From positions 1-64,000 of the forward strand of contig CAYZVO010000009.1 of the NCBI GenBank assembly GCA_964481655.1: DNA of 64,000 nucleotides, read 5' to 3'. A model generated the notes under the pieces. That model saw only the letters and a list, made by a program, of their open reading frames with translations, was not told the DNA's origin and made no database searches. Of this stretch, positions 25,548-33,015 are shown piece after piece (within the stretch, counting starts at the first letter, position 1; each line of letters begins with the position of its first letter). The translations under genes were made by a program, and so were the position numbers. The DNA is from CALDOK01 sp964481655. Its GTDB lineage: Bacteria > Myxococcota_A > UBA796 > JAFGLY01.

Positions 25548-27085
25548 GCCCCGTCCTCCAGCACAGCCCGTGCCACCAGGCGATCGTCGAAGTCGATGGT
25601 CCCGTCGGCGAGCTCCTGGTAGGTCTCGTGCCCCTTGCCGGCGATGAGCACCAGGTCCCCTTCCCTGGCCAGCTCGAGGGCTTCACGGATCGCCGCGGCC
25701 CGGTCCACCTGGACCCGGAGCCCCTCGGCGTTCGCGGGGAGGCCGGCGAGGATCTCCCGGACGATGGCTTCGGGATCTTCACTGCGGGGGTTGTCGGATG
25801 TGACCACCGCGAGGTCGGAGCCACGCCAGGCCGCCTGGCCCATGGGGCCGCGCTTGCCGCGGTCCCGGTCGCCGCCGCAGCCGAAGACCGTGATGAGGCG
25901 CCGGGGGGCCAGCTCCCTCAGGCAGGCGAGCACGTGCTCGAGGGCATCGGGGGTGTGGGCGTAGTCCACGAAGACGCCGAGGCCCCGGTCGTTGGGGACC
26001 GCCTCGAGGCGCCCGGCCACGGGGCGCAGGCCGGCGAGGCCGTCGAGGGCCGCGTCGAAGGGGCAGCCGAGGCCCAGGGCCATGCCGAGGGCGCACAGCG
26101 CGTTGGAGAGGTTGTGCCGCCCCACCAGGGGCAGCCGCAGCGCGCCGGAGCCCATGGGGGTGTGCACGGTCGCGGTCGAGCCCTCGGCGGAGAGCACGGC
26201 GCCCTCGGCGCGCAGGTCGCCGCGGTCCAGGCCGTAGGTCCAGCAGCGCCTGCCTGCGGGCCGGAAGCGCTCCCAGTGGGGGTCGTCCCGGTTCAGCAGC
26301 GCCAGCCCGTCCCTCGGGAGCAGCTCGTGGAAGAGCCGCTCCTTGGCCTCGGCGTAGGCCTCCATGGTGCCGTGGTAGTCCAGGTGGTCGCGGGTGAGGT
26401 TGGTGTAGGCGGCGACCCGGAAGGGGATGGCGTCGGCGCGACGGGCGTCCAGGCCGATGCTGGAGACCTCCATCAGCGCACAGTCGCAGCCCCGCTCGGC
26501 CATCCCGGCCAGCAGGGCCTGGAGGGTGGGGGCCTCGGGGGTGGTGTGGTGGTGCCCTGCGGCGGCCGGCCCGAGCAGCTCGACGATGGTCAGCTCGCGC
26601 TCACCGACCCGATGCCCGGTGGTCCCCACCAGCCCGGGGGTGCGCCCCGCCGCGAGCAGCGCCGCGGAGGCCATGGTCGTGGCGGTGGTCTTGCCGTTGG
26701 TGCCGGTCACGCCGGCCATGGGCATCCGTCGCCCCGGGAAGCCGTGGAAGGCCGCCGCCAGCCAGGGCAGCGCGCCGCGGGTGTCGGGGACCCGCAGCAC
26801 GGTCACGCCCTCGGGCGCCTCGACCTCGCGCTGCACCACCACCGCCGCGGCTTGCCCCAGCCTGGGGACGAAGTCGTGGCCGTCGAAGCGGGCGCCGGGG
26901 AGCGCCACGAACACCCCGTCCTGCTGGACCGCCCGCGAGTCGTGGGTCAGGCCACTGACGGGGCGGTCCAGATCTCCGCACACACCAACCCCGGAAGGCG
27001 GAGAGCCCGTGCTCTCCGCCCCGGGGAGGGATTCGATCCTGGCCAGGAGGGCGGCCAGGTCTTTGGCTCGATGCTGGAAAGACAA
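25544..27085 (-). CDS. murE: UDP-N-acetylmuramoyl-tripeptide synthetase MurE
   Basis: Adds the third amino acid of the stem peptide. The 513-residue protein has SGLTHDSRAVQQDGVFVAL, the P-loop GVTGTNGKTTATTMA, TTPEAPTLQ, MEVSSIGL, TNLTRDHLDYHGTM, FVDYAHTPDAL and the substrate-selecting DNPRSEDPEAIVREI. DNPR at that position predicts meso-diaminopimelate as the added residue, so the wall is expected to be the usual Gram-negative A1gamma type. It starts 566 bp after ftsI, an unusual break in the cluster. Confidence 0.97.
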   Translation of the reverse strand: MSFQHRAKDLAALLARIESLPGAESTGSPPSGVGVCGDLDRPVSGLTHDSRAVQQDGVFVALPGARFDGHDFVPRLGQAAAVVVQREVEAPEGVTVLRVPDTRGALPWLAAAFHGFPGRRMPMAGVTGTNGKTTATTMASAALLAAGRTPGLVGTTGHRVGERELTIVELLGPAAAGHHHTTPEAPTLQALLAGMAERGCDCALMEVSSIGLDARRADAIPFRVAAYTNLTRDHLDYHGTMEAYAEAKERLFHELLPRDGLALLNRDDPHWERFRPAGRRCWTYGLDRGDLRAEGAVLSAEGSTATVHTPMGSGALRLPLVGRHNLSNALCALGMALGLGCPFDAALDGLAGLRPVAGRLEAVPNDRGLGVFVDYAHTPDALEHVLACLRELAPRRLITVFGCGGDRDRGKRGPMGQAAWRGSDLAVVTSDNPRSEDPEAIVREILAGLPANAEGLRVQVDRAAAIREALELAREGDLVLIAGKGHETYQELADGTIDFDDRLVARAVLEDGA

Positions 27086-27651
27086 GACGACAGGGGATGC
27101 CGAAGGGGGAGCGGTGGAGGGAGTCTTGGCGGGGCGGGAGGGGAGCTCGACGCCATCGGGCTGGGACCGTCAGGACGACTCGAGCAGGTAGAGAACAGGG
27201 CGCTCCACGGCAGCGAAGCGAAGGAGGGATGCACGGGAACTGTGCGGGTGCGCCGTCGGAGCGCCCTGGTGTTCGGGGAGATCGGGTGAACCGGCCGGGT
27301 GCGAGGAGGGGGCACCCAGGGCGGGGGAACCAGGACATGCAGCAGTGAGCGGACAGCCTGGAAGTTCGGCAGCGGAGAGCGGGTGTGTCTTGGTCTCCGG
27401 TTCGAGGTTCGCGGCGCAGGTGGCGAGGGCCCGGGGGTTTGGACCCGTCGAGACCACCTGGAGGGGAACGCGCCGCCCCCGTAGACCAGTGGACGAAGCC
27501 GGGGATGGTTCGTCCGAGAGACCACGATCGTCCCGTTCCCCCGCCCCGGGGCCGGTTTGGGAGATGGTGTTCGTGGGAAGGGAGGGCTCACCGAACCACG
27601 CGGACTCGGGGAGCAGACGCTGGCGCTCGGGCACGTGCAGGAGGAAGAGGC
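27086..27651. other. 566-bp interval between ftsI and murE, possible decayed gene
   Basis: A normally gapless position in dcw clusters. On the minus strand a 161-codon frame (27655-27170) begins with GTG overlapping the ftsI stop (GTGA), the coupling geometry used by neighbouring genes. Its first about 20 codons (SLFLLHVPERQRLLPESAWF) have the high GC3 of real genes, but the rest is low-complexity Pro/Ser/Ala with mixed third positions and matches nothing I know. I read it as a decayed gene or a long spacer. No RNA gene or clear promoter was found. Confidence 0.35.
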
Positions 27652-29760
27652 TCACTGGAACCTCACTTCCACCCTGTCACCGGGAGCCACGAGGGCGCCA
27701 GCTTCGGGATGCATGGTCACGGCCTGTCCGTAGCCGCTCAGGGCGACCTCGAGGCCGGAGTCTTCGAAGAGCACGAGGACGTCGCGCAGGCCGAGACCGC
27801 TGGTGTCGGGGAGACGGAGCTGGCCGTCGGCGACCCAGGCCAGACCCAGCTGGCGATCCTCGAGGGGCCGCACGGACCAGGGGGACGCGGCGGTGGGCAG
27901 GAGCAGCTCGGCCACCGCGGCCTCGGCCTCGTCCGTCGCCTCGCCGTCCGCCAGCAGCTCGGGGCTGGGCGGGATGGCGCGGTGACGCATGGCCGCCTCG
28001 GCCACCTTCTGGAAGGCGGGGCCAGAGACCGTGCCGCCGTAGCGGCTGCCCTTGGTCGGGGTGTCGGTGACCACCGCGATGGCGACCTCGGGATCGTCAG
28101 CGGGCAGGAAGCCGATGAAGGAGGCGACCCGGGCGGAGGCCGAGTACTTGCCGTCCACCACCTTCCACGCGGTGCCCGTCTTGCCAGCCACCGCGTAGCC
28201 GGGGACGGCGGCGCGGGTGCCGGTGCCGCCTTCCTCGGTGACGGTGACCATCATCGCGGCGGTCTGCTGGGCGGCCTCGGCCGAGACCACCCGGCGGTCC
28301 ACGTGGGGCTCGGCGCTGAAGACCACCTGGCCGCGCCGGTCACGCACCTCGCGCAGGATGGTGGGCTCCATGCGCACACCGTCGTTGGCGATGGTCGCGA
28401 CCGCGGAGGCCAGCTGCAGGGTGGTGGAGGTGACGCCCTGGCCGTAGGAGGTGGTGGCCAGCTCGATGGGCTTGATGGAGCCCGCGCGCCGCATGAAGCC
28501 GGGTAGGGCGCCGGGGATGCGGGTGCCGGGGTCGCGGGCGAAGCCGAAGTCGCGCAGGCCGGCGATGGTCTTCTCGGCGCCGAGGCCGAGGGCGAGCTTG
28601 GCCGCGCCGATGTTGCTCGAGTACTTGATGACCTCGCCCATGGTGACCACACCGTGGGCGTGATCGTCGCGGATGCGGGTCCGCCCGATGCGCCAGGCGC
28701 CCCCCTCGCAGTCCATCATGCCGGAGGCGGAGACCAGGCCCACGTCCAGGGCCAGGGCCATCACGAAGGGCTTGAAGACGGAGCCGGGCTCGACCGTGTC
28801 GGCCACCGCGTAGTTGCGGAGCCCCTTGGGGTCGAGGCCCGCGCGGTCGTTGGCGTTGGTGGAGGGCCGGTTGGCCATGGCGAGGATCTCGCCGGTCTCC
28901 ACGTCGAGCACCACCAGGTGCGCAGCGAGGGGCTCGGAGCGCTCCACCACCTCGTCCAGCGCCTGCTCGGCGGCGAACTGGAGGGTGCGGTCGATGGTGA
29001 GGACCACGTCGTGACCCTCGTGGGCGGCCTGCAGCGCCGCGGCTGCGGCCTGGAGCCCGCGTCCGGAGCGGTCCCGGGCACGCACGAACTGGAAGGTGTC
29101 GCCCCGGAGGTATTCATCCAGGGAGCGCTCGAGGCCTTCACGGCCCGAGCCGGTGTGCCCGACGACGCCCAGCAGCGCAGCGGCGACGTGGCCGTCCGGG
29201 GTGTAGCGACGATAGCGCTCACGCACGAAGAGCTTGCCACCGCGGCCGAGCAGCGACGCCCGACGCACGACCTCGGGGGTCACGTCGCGAGCGAGCAGCA
29301 CATCCCGGGCGCCCTCGCGGGAGAGGCGGGAGGCGAGCCAGGTCGGGCTGCGATCGATCAGGGGGGCCAGCTCGGCGGCCAGGGCCTGCACGTCCTCGGC
29401 CGGGATGCGCGCCGGGTCGGCGTGCAGCGAGGGCATGGAGACGGTGGTGGCCATGATGTGGCCGTCGCGATCGAGGATGTCACCGCGCCGCGCCTCGAGG
29501 ACCACGACGTCGTGGTAGAGCGAGCGGGCCTTGTCCTCGAGCCGCTCGTCGGGGACCAACATGATCCAGGCGGTGCGGGAGGCCACCAGCGCCAGGCCGG
29601 CCACCAGGGCCCAGCCGAGCATGGAGGACCGCTGCCTGGCCACACCGCGGGCCCGGGTCCGGGCCTGCACCGGCGTCTCGTGACGCGGATGCACCTCGCC
29701 GGCCTCCGGAGCCTTGGCTCCGAAGCGCTCGTTCCACAACCGGCGAGGGGAGAAGCTCAC
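27652..29760 (-). CDS. ftsI: Septal transpeptidase FtsI (PBP3) with PASTA domain
   Basis: A 702-residue class B penicillin-binding protein that crosslinks septal peptidoglycan. It has a cytoplasmic tail of about 50 residues, a membrane anchor at about 52-70, the PBP dimerisation domain (RRGDILDRDGHIMA), and the transpeptidase domain with Ser327 in EPGSVFKPF, the SSN motif in YSSNIGAAK and AGKTGTAWK. A PASTA domain closes the protein (LPDTSGLGLRDVLVLFEDSGL); PASTA on FtsI is common in Gram-positives and known in Myxococcota-type bacteria. The GTG at 29760 is taken as start because it lies 2 bp after the ftsL stop; the longer open frame overlaps ftsL. Confidence 0.96.
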   Translation of the reverse strand: MSFSPRRLWNERFGAKAPEAGEVHPRHETPVQARTRARGVARQRSSMLGWALVAGLALVASRTAWIMLVPDERLEDKARSLYHDVVVLEARRGDILDRDGHIMATTVSMPSLHADPARIPAEDVQALAAELAPLIDRSPTWLASRLSREGARDVLLARDVTPEVVRRASLLGRGGKLFVRERYRRYTPDGHVAAALLGVVGHTGSGREGLERSLDEYLRGDTFQFVRARDRSGRGLQAAAAALQAAHEGHDVVLTIDRTLQFAAEQALDEVVERSEPLAAHLVVLDVETGEILAMANRPSTNANDRAGLDPKGLRNYAVADTVEPGSVFKPFVMALALDVGLVSASGMMDCEGGAWRIGRTRIRDDHAHGVVTMGEVIKYSSNIGAAKLALGLGAEKTIAGLRDFGFARDPGTRIPGALPGFMRRAGSIKPIELATTSYGQGVTSTTLQLASAVATIANDGVRMEPTILREVRDRRGQVVFSAEPHVDRRVVSAEAAQQTAAMMVTVTEEGGTGTRAAVPGYAVAGKTGTAWKVVDGKYSASARVASFIGFLPADDPEVAIAVVTDTPTKGSRYGGTVSGPAFQKVAEAAMRHRAIPPSPELLADGEATDEAEAAVAELLLPTAASPWSVRPLEDRQLGLAWVADGQLRLPDTSGLGLRDVLVLFEDSGLEVALSGYGQAVTMHPEAGALVAPGDRVEVRFQ

Positions 29761-29762
29761 GG

Positions 29763-30083
29763 CTAATAGACCTCCACCACGCGGGCCTCGCCCGAGAGCT
29801 CCAGGCTCGCGGCGCGGGTCCCCAGGCTGCCGAGGCTGGTCATGGTGGCCAGCTCCAGCATGAGGCGCTCGTTCTGGGTGCGGTACAGGTCCGCCTGCAC
29901 CCGGGCGCGGTCCAGCGCCAGGGCGGTCTCGCGGGCGTCGATGCGGCTCCAGGTGTGGAGCAGCACCAACAGGCCCAGGACCATCATGTAGGCCGTGAAG
30001 CGCCACACCAGCGGTGAGTGCGCGACCACGGGCCAGATGATGGCCGGGTCCATGCGGAGGGTTTGGCTGTTCTTGCGCTGCAC
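29763..30083 (-). CDS. ftsL: Cell division protein FtsL-like
   Basis: A 106-residue bitopic protein: short N-terminus, one membrane helix at about 28-45 (FTAYMMVLGLLVLLHTW), then a periplasmic coiled coil (about 48-85). Sequence conservation in FtsL is low, so the call rests on size, topology and location between rsmH and ftsI, where ftsL is found in most dcw clusters. It would form the FtsQLB complex with FtsQ. Confidence 0.82.
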   Translation of the reverse strand: MQRKNSQTLRMDPAIIWPVVAHSPLVWRFTAYMMVLGLLVLLHTWSRIDARETALALDRARVQADLYRTQNERLMLELATMTSLGSLGTRAASLELSGEARVVEVY

Positions 30084-30131
30084 GGAGTCCTCGCTTCTTC
30101 TTCTGCTGCTGCGGGGCCGGAGGGCCGGCCG

Positions 30132-31112
30132 TCAACGTCTGCGGGGGGCTGCTACGGGAGAGTCGGTGGGGGAGGGGCTGGACCCGGCCTCGAGAGCCGG
30201 AACGGGGAGGCGCTGGACAGCGCGGAGGCGGGCCGAGCGGGCCCGCGGGTGGGGGTCACGATCCTCGCCTTTGACGGCGCGGCGAGTGAGCTTGCGGAAG
30301 CGAGGGGGATCGATGGGGTGCCCGTAGGCGTCCTTGGGCGCTCCGATGCCGACGGCGTCGGCGAAGGCGCGCTTCACGATGCGATCCTCGAGGGAGTGGA
30401 ACGAGATGGCGACGACCCGCCCGCCGGGGCCCACGACCTCGAGGGCCGCGCGGATCGCGCCGCCGACCTCGTCGAGCTCGTCATTCACGGCGATGCGGAG
30501 CGCCTGGAAGGTGCGGGTCGCGGGGTGGGTGCGGCGACCGCGGCGGCCGCCCACGGCGCGCTCGATGACGGCGGCCAGCTCGGCGGTGCTGCCGATGGGC
30601 CGCGCGGCCACGATGGCGCGGGCGATGCGGCGGGCCTGCTTGTCCTCGCCGTAGCGGCGGATCAGCCTGGACAGCTCGGCCTCGTCGGCGCGGTTGACCA
30701 GGTCGTCGGCGGAGCCGTCCTGGCGCTGGTCGAAGCGCATGTCCAGGGGGCCGTCGTGCATCAGGGAGAAGCCCCGGGCGGCGTCGTCGAGCTGGGGGGT
30801 GGAGAGACCGAAGTCCATCACCACGCCATCGACGGTGGTCCAGCCGTGGGCCGCCACGGCCTCGACCATGCCGGAGGCGGGGCTGCAGCGCAGGGCGCAG
30901 CGCTCGCCGAAGGGCGCCAGCCGCTCGCCGGCGCGGCCGAGGGCGGCGGGGTCGCGGTCCAGGCCCAGCAGCGTACCGTCGGGCGCAGAGCGCTCCAGGA
31001 CACCCAGGGCGTGGCCGCCGTCACCGAGGGTGCCGTCCACGTAGCGACCGCCCGAGCGGGGCTCGAGCAGATCGAGGACGTCCTCGAAGAGCACGGAGTG
31101 GTGGAAGCTCAT
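30132..31112 (-). CDS. rsmH: 16S rRNA (cytosine(1402)-N4)-methyltransferase RsmH
   Basis: Methylates N4 of C1402 in the decoding centre of 16S rRNA. The 326-residue protein has HHSVLFEDVLDLL, the SAM-binding VDGTLGDGGHA, LGLDRDPAAL, MDFGLSTPQLDDAARGFS with DGPLDMRFD, THPATRTFQALRIAVNDEL and ISFHSLEDRIVK. A short Pro/Ser/Arg-rich tail ends the protein. Its ATG overlaps the mraZ stop by four bases. Confidence 0.97.
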   Translation of the reverse strand: MSFHHSVLFEDVLDLLEPRSGGRYVDGTLGDGGHALGVLERSAPDGTLLGLDRDPAALGRAGERLAPFGERCALRCSPASGMVEAVAAHGWTTVDGVVMDFGLSTPQLDDAARGFSLMHDGPLDMRFDQRQDGSADDLVNRADEAELSRLIRRYGEDKQARRIARAIVAARPIGSTAELAAVIERAVGGRRGRRTHPATRTFQALRIAVNDELDEVGGAIRAALEVVGPGGRVVAISFHSLEDRIVKRAFADAVGIGAPKDAYGHPIDPPRFRKLTRRAVKGEDRDPHPRARSARLRAVQRLPVPALEAGSSPSPTDSPVAAPRRR

Positions 31113-31606
31113 GCGCCACTCCGGAGCAGGGCGCCCAGGTCCTGGCCTTCCACAGCCTTGGCGAGCTCGGCCTTGCGGGCCTGCCAGGCGTCGGCAGACC
31201 AGATCTCGAGGCGGCCCTGCACGGTCTGCAGGACCAGCTCGCGATCGAGCCCAGCCTCGCCGCGCATCTTCGGGGGCACCAGGATGCGCCCCTGCTTGTC
31301 GATGTCCACACCCTGGGAGCCACTGTCGAGGATGTGGGCGAGAGCCATGATTCGAGCGTCGAAGATGAAGCCACCGTCAAGATGGCTCATGACTTTTTGC
31401 TTCCAGTCTTCGGGCGTAAATGCGAAGATGGCCTGGAAGTTCGGGTAGATCATGAACACCAACGAAGTGATGCCTTCCGCCTGCAGCCGTCGCCGAAGCT
31501 TGGCAGGCAGGACCAGCCGACCCTTGGGGTCCAGCTTGGCATCGACCTGGAGATGCTCGCCCTTCAACTTCGTGCCCGCCTTGTCTACTTCGCTGCCGGT
31601 TTCCAT
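31109..31606 (-). CDS. mraZ: Transcriptional regulator MraZ
   Basis: A DNA-binding protein of the AbrB-like swapped-hairpin fold that represses its own dcw promoter in several bacteria. Both DXXXR motifs are present: LDPKGRLVLPAKLR and IDKQGRILVPPKMR. From the ATG at 31606 it has 165 residues. The frame runs to an ATG at 31687, but that would cover the repeat boxes at 31646-31690, so it is rejected. A TTG at 31567 would give 152 residues starting KGEHLQVDAKLD, closer to the usual MraZ N-terminus, and remains possible. Confidence 0.92.
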   Translation of the reverse strand: METGSEVDKAGTKLKGEHLQVDAKLDPKGRLVLPAKLRRRLQAEGITSLVFMIYPNFQAIFAFTPEDWKQKVMSHLDGGFIFDARIMALAHILDSGSQGVDIDKQGRILVPPKMRGEAGLDRELVLQTVQGRLEIWSADAWQARKAELAKAVEGQDLGALLRSGA

Positions 31607-31645
31607 CGACGCCAGGCCGCCTTCCTGTCGCCGGTCATAGAATAA

Positions 31646-31690
31646 CCCATTCCCCTCCCCCTCAAACCACTTCCCACCACTTTCCACCCC
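31646..31690 (-). promoter_or_regulatory. MraZ-box-like decamer repeats upstream of mraZ
   Basis: Read on the minus strand, 31690 to 31646 splits into ten-base units GGGGTGGAAA, GTGGTGGGAA, GTGGTTTGAG, GGGGAGGGGA, ATGGG. The ten-bp spacing and GTGG/TGGG core match the published MraZ recognition logic (direct TGGGN or GTGGAG-type repeats one helical turn apart). They lie 40-85 bp before the chosen mraZ start, as expected for autoregulation. Confidence 0.65.
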
Positions 31691-31776
31691 TTAATTTTCA
31701 CGCTCGTCTATATGCCCCGTTCTACCAACTATTTTCTGTGGAACATTTTTTCCGGCCAGGCTGGTGATTTCGGGCA

Positions 31777-31867
31777 TTCCATGGTGCGAGAGGGGCGTGA
31801 TCGCAGAATCGCGTTTTCCATAACTATTCCATAGTTTTTACAGCCTATTTTCCATTGGCTTTTCCAT
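31777..31867 (-). repeat. Phased ATGGAA repeats in the AT-rich region upstream of mraZ
   Basis: On the minus strand the hexamer ATGGAA (plus strand TTCCAT) occurs with its plus-strand copies starting at 31777, 31816, 31827, 31850 and 31862; three copies extend to ATGGAAAA. Spacings of 39, 11, 23 and 12 are near helical multiples. One copy sits in the palindrome AACTAT-TCC-ATAGTT at 31822-31836. The stretch 31680-31880 is far more AT-rich than the rest of the window. Confidence 0.6.
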
Positions 31868-31970
31868 AGCGATTCCGCAAAAAACCAAAGTGCCCCAGCC
31901 CCACGGCGGGGGGGGTGACACCGTCCCTCCCCCGCGTCGAAGCCGGCCTCGACAGGGCGCCCAACAGGGG

Positions 31971-32030
31971 CCGGCCTGGGCCCAGGGGAGTGAAGTGGGG
32001 CGGCCAGGGGGAGTGAGGTGGAGTGGATGT
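31971..32030. repeat. Dispersed intergenic repeat, copy left of the IS element
   Basis: CCGGCCTGGGCCCAGG followed by GGAGTGAAGTGGGGCGGCC and a second GGAGTGAGGTGGAGTGG. The same order (GGGCCTGGGCCCAGG, then GGAGTGGAGCGGCC units) recurs right of the IS at 35681-35768. Apart from these repeats and the operators above, I see nothing coding in 31691-32057. Confidence 0.5.
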
Positions 32031-32057
32031 GAACGCCCCTCAAGAACCGCCTCAATG

Positions 32058-32081
32058 TGGTGAAACCCGCGGGAGCTGATC
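32058..32081 (+). repeat. Left terminal inverted repeat of the IS21-family element
   Basis: Begins TGGTGAAACCCGCGGGAG. It matches the right end, TGGTGAAGACCGCGGAAG, at 19 of 24 positions when one is reverse-complemented. Confidence 0.75.
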
Positions 32082-32324
32082 GCCTCCAGGGCGGCAGACC
32101 TGGGCCACCCCGGGGGCGGCTGAACTGAGCCACCCAGCCCGGCACCCTGGCCCGCCCGCAGGAGCGTAGCGACGAGGACGGCCCCCTGTTGCGCTGATGG
32201 GATAGCAGGGCGCCCCCACCCCTGAAGAGGGTGGAGGCCCGGTGTTGCACCACCGAGCCTCCGTGGGCCATCGCCGACGTTCGGAAGCGACGACCCGTGC
32301 GCCGATTCACCCGTCTCCGATGGC

Positions 32325-32975
32325 CTGTCCAGCCAGGAGACGAAGACGTTCACGGATGCCCACCGCCTGTACACCTGCGCTCGGTGCGGCCGACAGGTGA
32401 TCCTGTGCCGTCGCTGCGACCGAGGGCAGCGCTACTGTCACGACGGCTGCGCGCAGATCCGCCGAGACGAGAGCTGTCGTCGAGCTCGCCGTCGCTACCA
32501 GCAGACGCCACGCGGCCGTGAGCTGCACGCTGTCCGCCAGCAGCGCTACCTCGAGCGCCGCGCGGCGAAGATGACGGATCAGGGTTCCTCCACCCCCGGT
32601 GTGCAGGGAACAGAGTCCCCAGCCATGGCCGCCATGTCGGCAGCCCGGCCGGAGGAATCCGATGAGACCCTTGACCGTGACCTTGTGGTCGGAGCCGTAC
32701 CAGACGCGGCTGCTGGCCAGCTGGAACCAGGACGACTGCCTACGAGCGATCCTGCCCACCCAGCCGGTCGATCCCCGCGCCCCCATCGAGCTGCTGGAGT
32801 CCCTGGCCGCCTGGGTGGGAAGGCCAGCCCACGTTGCCATCGCTGCGGACAGCCAGGGACGGGCTTCCTACGGCGACAGCCTCTTCGGTGGCGCACTGCT
32901 GCCCGACAACACCGCCCGGGCGCACTTCATGTGGATGCCCGACCGCCGCCCGCTCCGCCTGCGGGGTCCCGGTGA
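32325..32975 (+). CDS. IS-associated Zn-ribbon protein, start unclear, possibly decayed
   Basis: The frame encodes YTCARCGRQVILCRRCDRGQ, then RYCHDGC, a basic helix and RRYQQTPRGRELHAVRQQRY ending near KMTDQGS. This Cys-rich pattern is a known companion of IS21-type transposases in Myxococcota and Proteobacteria. The frame is open from 32226, but no ATG, GTG or TTG precedes the first CXXC; the first formal start is GTG 32397, inside the ribbon. A CTG at 32325 is only a guess. Downstream the frame runs on to 32975 over the next ORF, and that part is probably not native. It may be a broken gene. Confidence 0.45.
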   Translation: MSSQETKTFTDAHRLYTCARCGRQVILCRRCDRGQRYCHDGCAQIRRDESCRRARRRYQQTPRGRELHAVRQQRYLERRAAKMTDQGSSTPGVQGTESPAMAAMSAARPEESDETLDRDLVVGAVPDAAAGQLEPGRLPTSDPAHPAGRSPRPHRAAGVPGRLGGKASPRCHRCGQPGTGFLRRQPLRWRTAARQHRPGALHVDARPPPAPPAGSR

Positions 32976-33015
32976 CTTCCGCGAGCTGTACCGCGTGCAT
33001 GGGAGGGCGTCATGA
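32662..33015 (+). CDS. IS21-associated small protein of unknown function
   Basis: A 117-residue protein (MRPLTVTLWSEPYQTRLLAS...) with a good GGAGGA Shine-Dalgarno six bases before the ATG. It ends LRGPGDFRELYRVHGRAS, and its TGA overlaps the istA ATG, so it is made together with the transposase. Similar short proteins accompany the Zn-ribbon ORF in related elements, from memory of the family; the molecular role is not known. No catalytic motif is visible. Confidence 0.65.
   Translation: MRPLTVTLWSEPYQTRLLASWNQDDCLRAILPTQPVDPRAPIELLESLAAWVGRPAHVAIAADSQGRASYGDSLFGGALLPDNTARAHFMWMPDRRPLRLRGPGDFRELYRVHGRAS

Noticed and set aside
27400..27440. GGTTCGAGGTTCGCG, resembling a tRNA T-arm
   Set aside because: No matching acceptor, D or anticodon stems could be built around it on either strand.
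30132..31112. Alternative large plus-strand frame over rsmH
   Set aside because: RsmH has complete family motifs on the minus strand; the plus-strand product has none.
32040..32057. Target-site duplication of the IS element
   Set aside because: Bases flanking the left end (CTCAATG) and right end (CTGGTGA) do not match at any length of 4-8 bp for the boundaries chosen.
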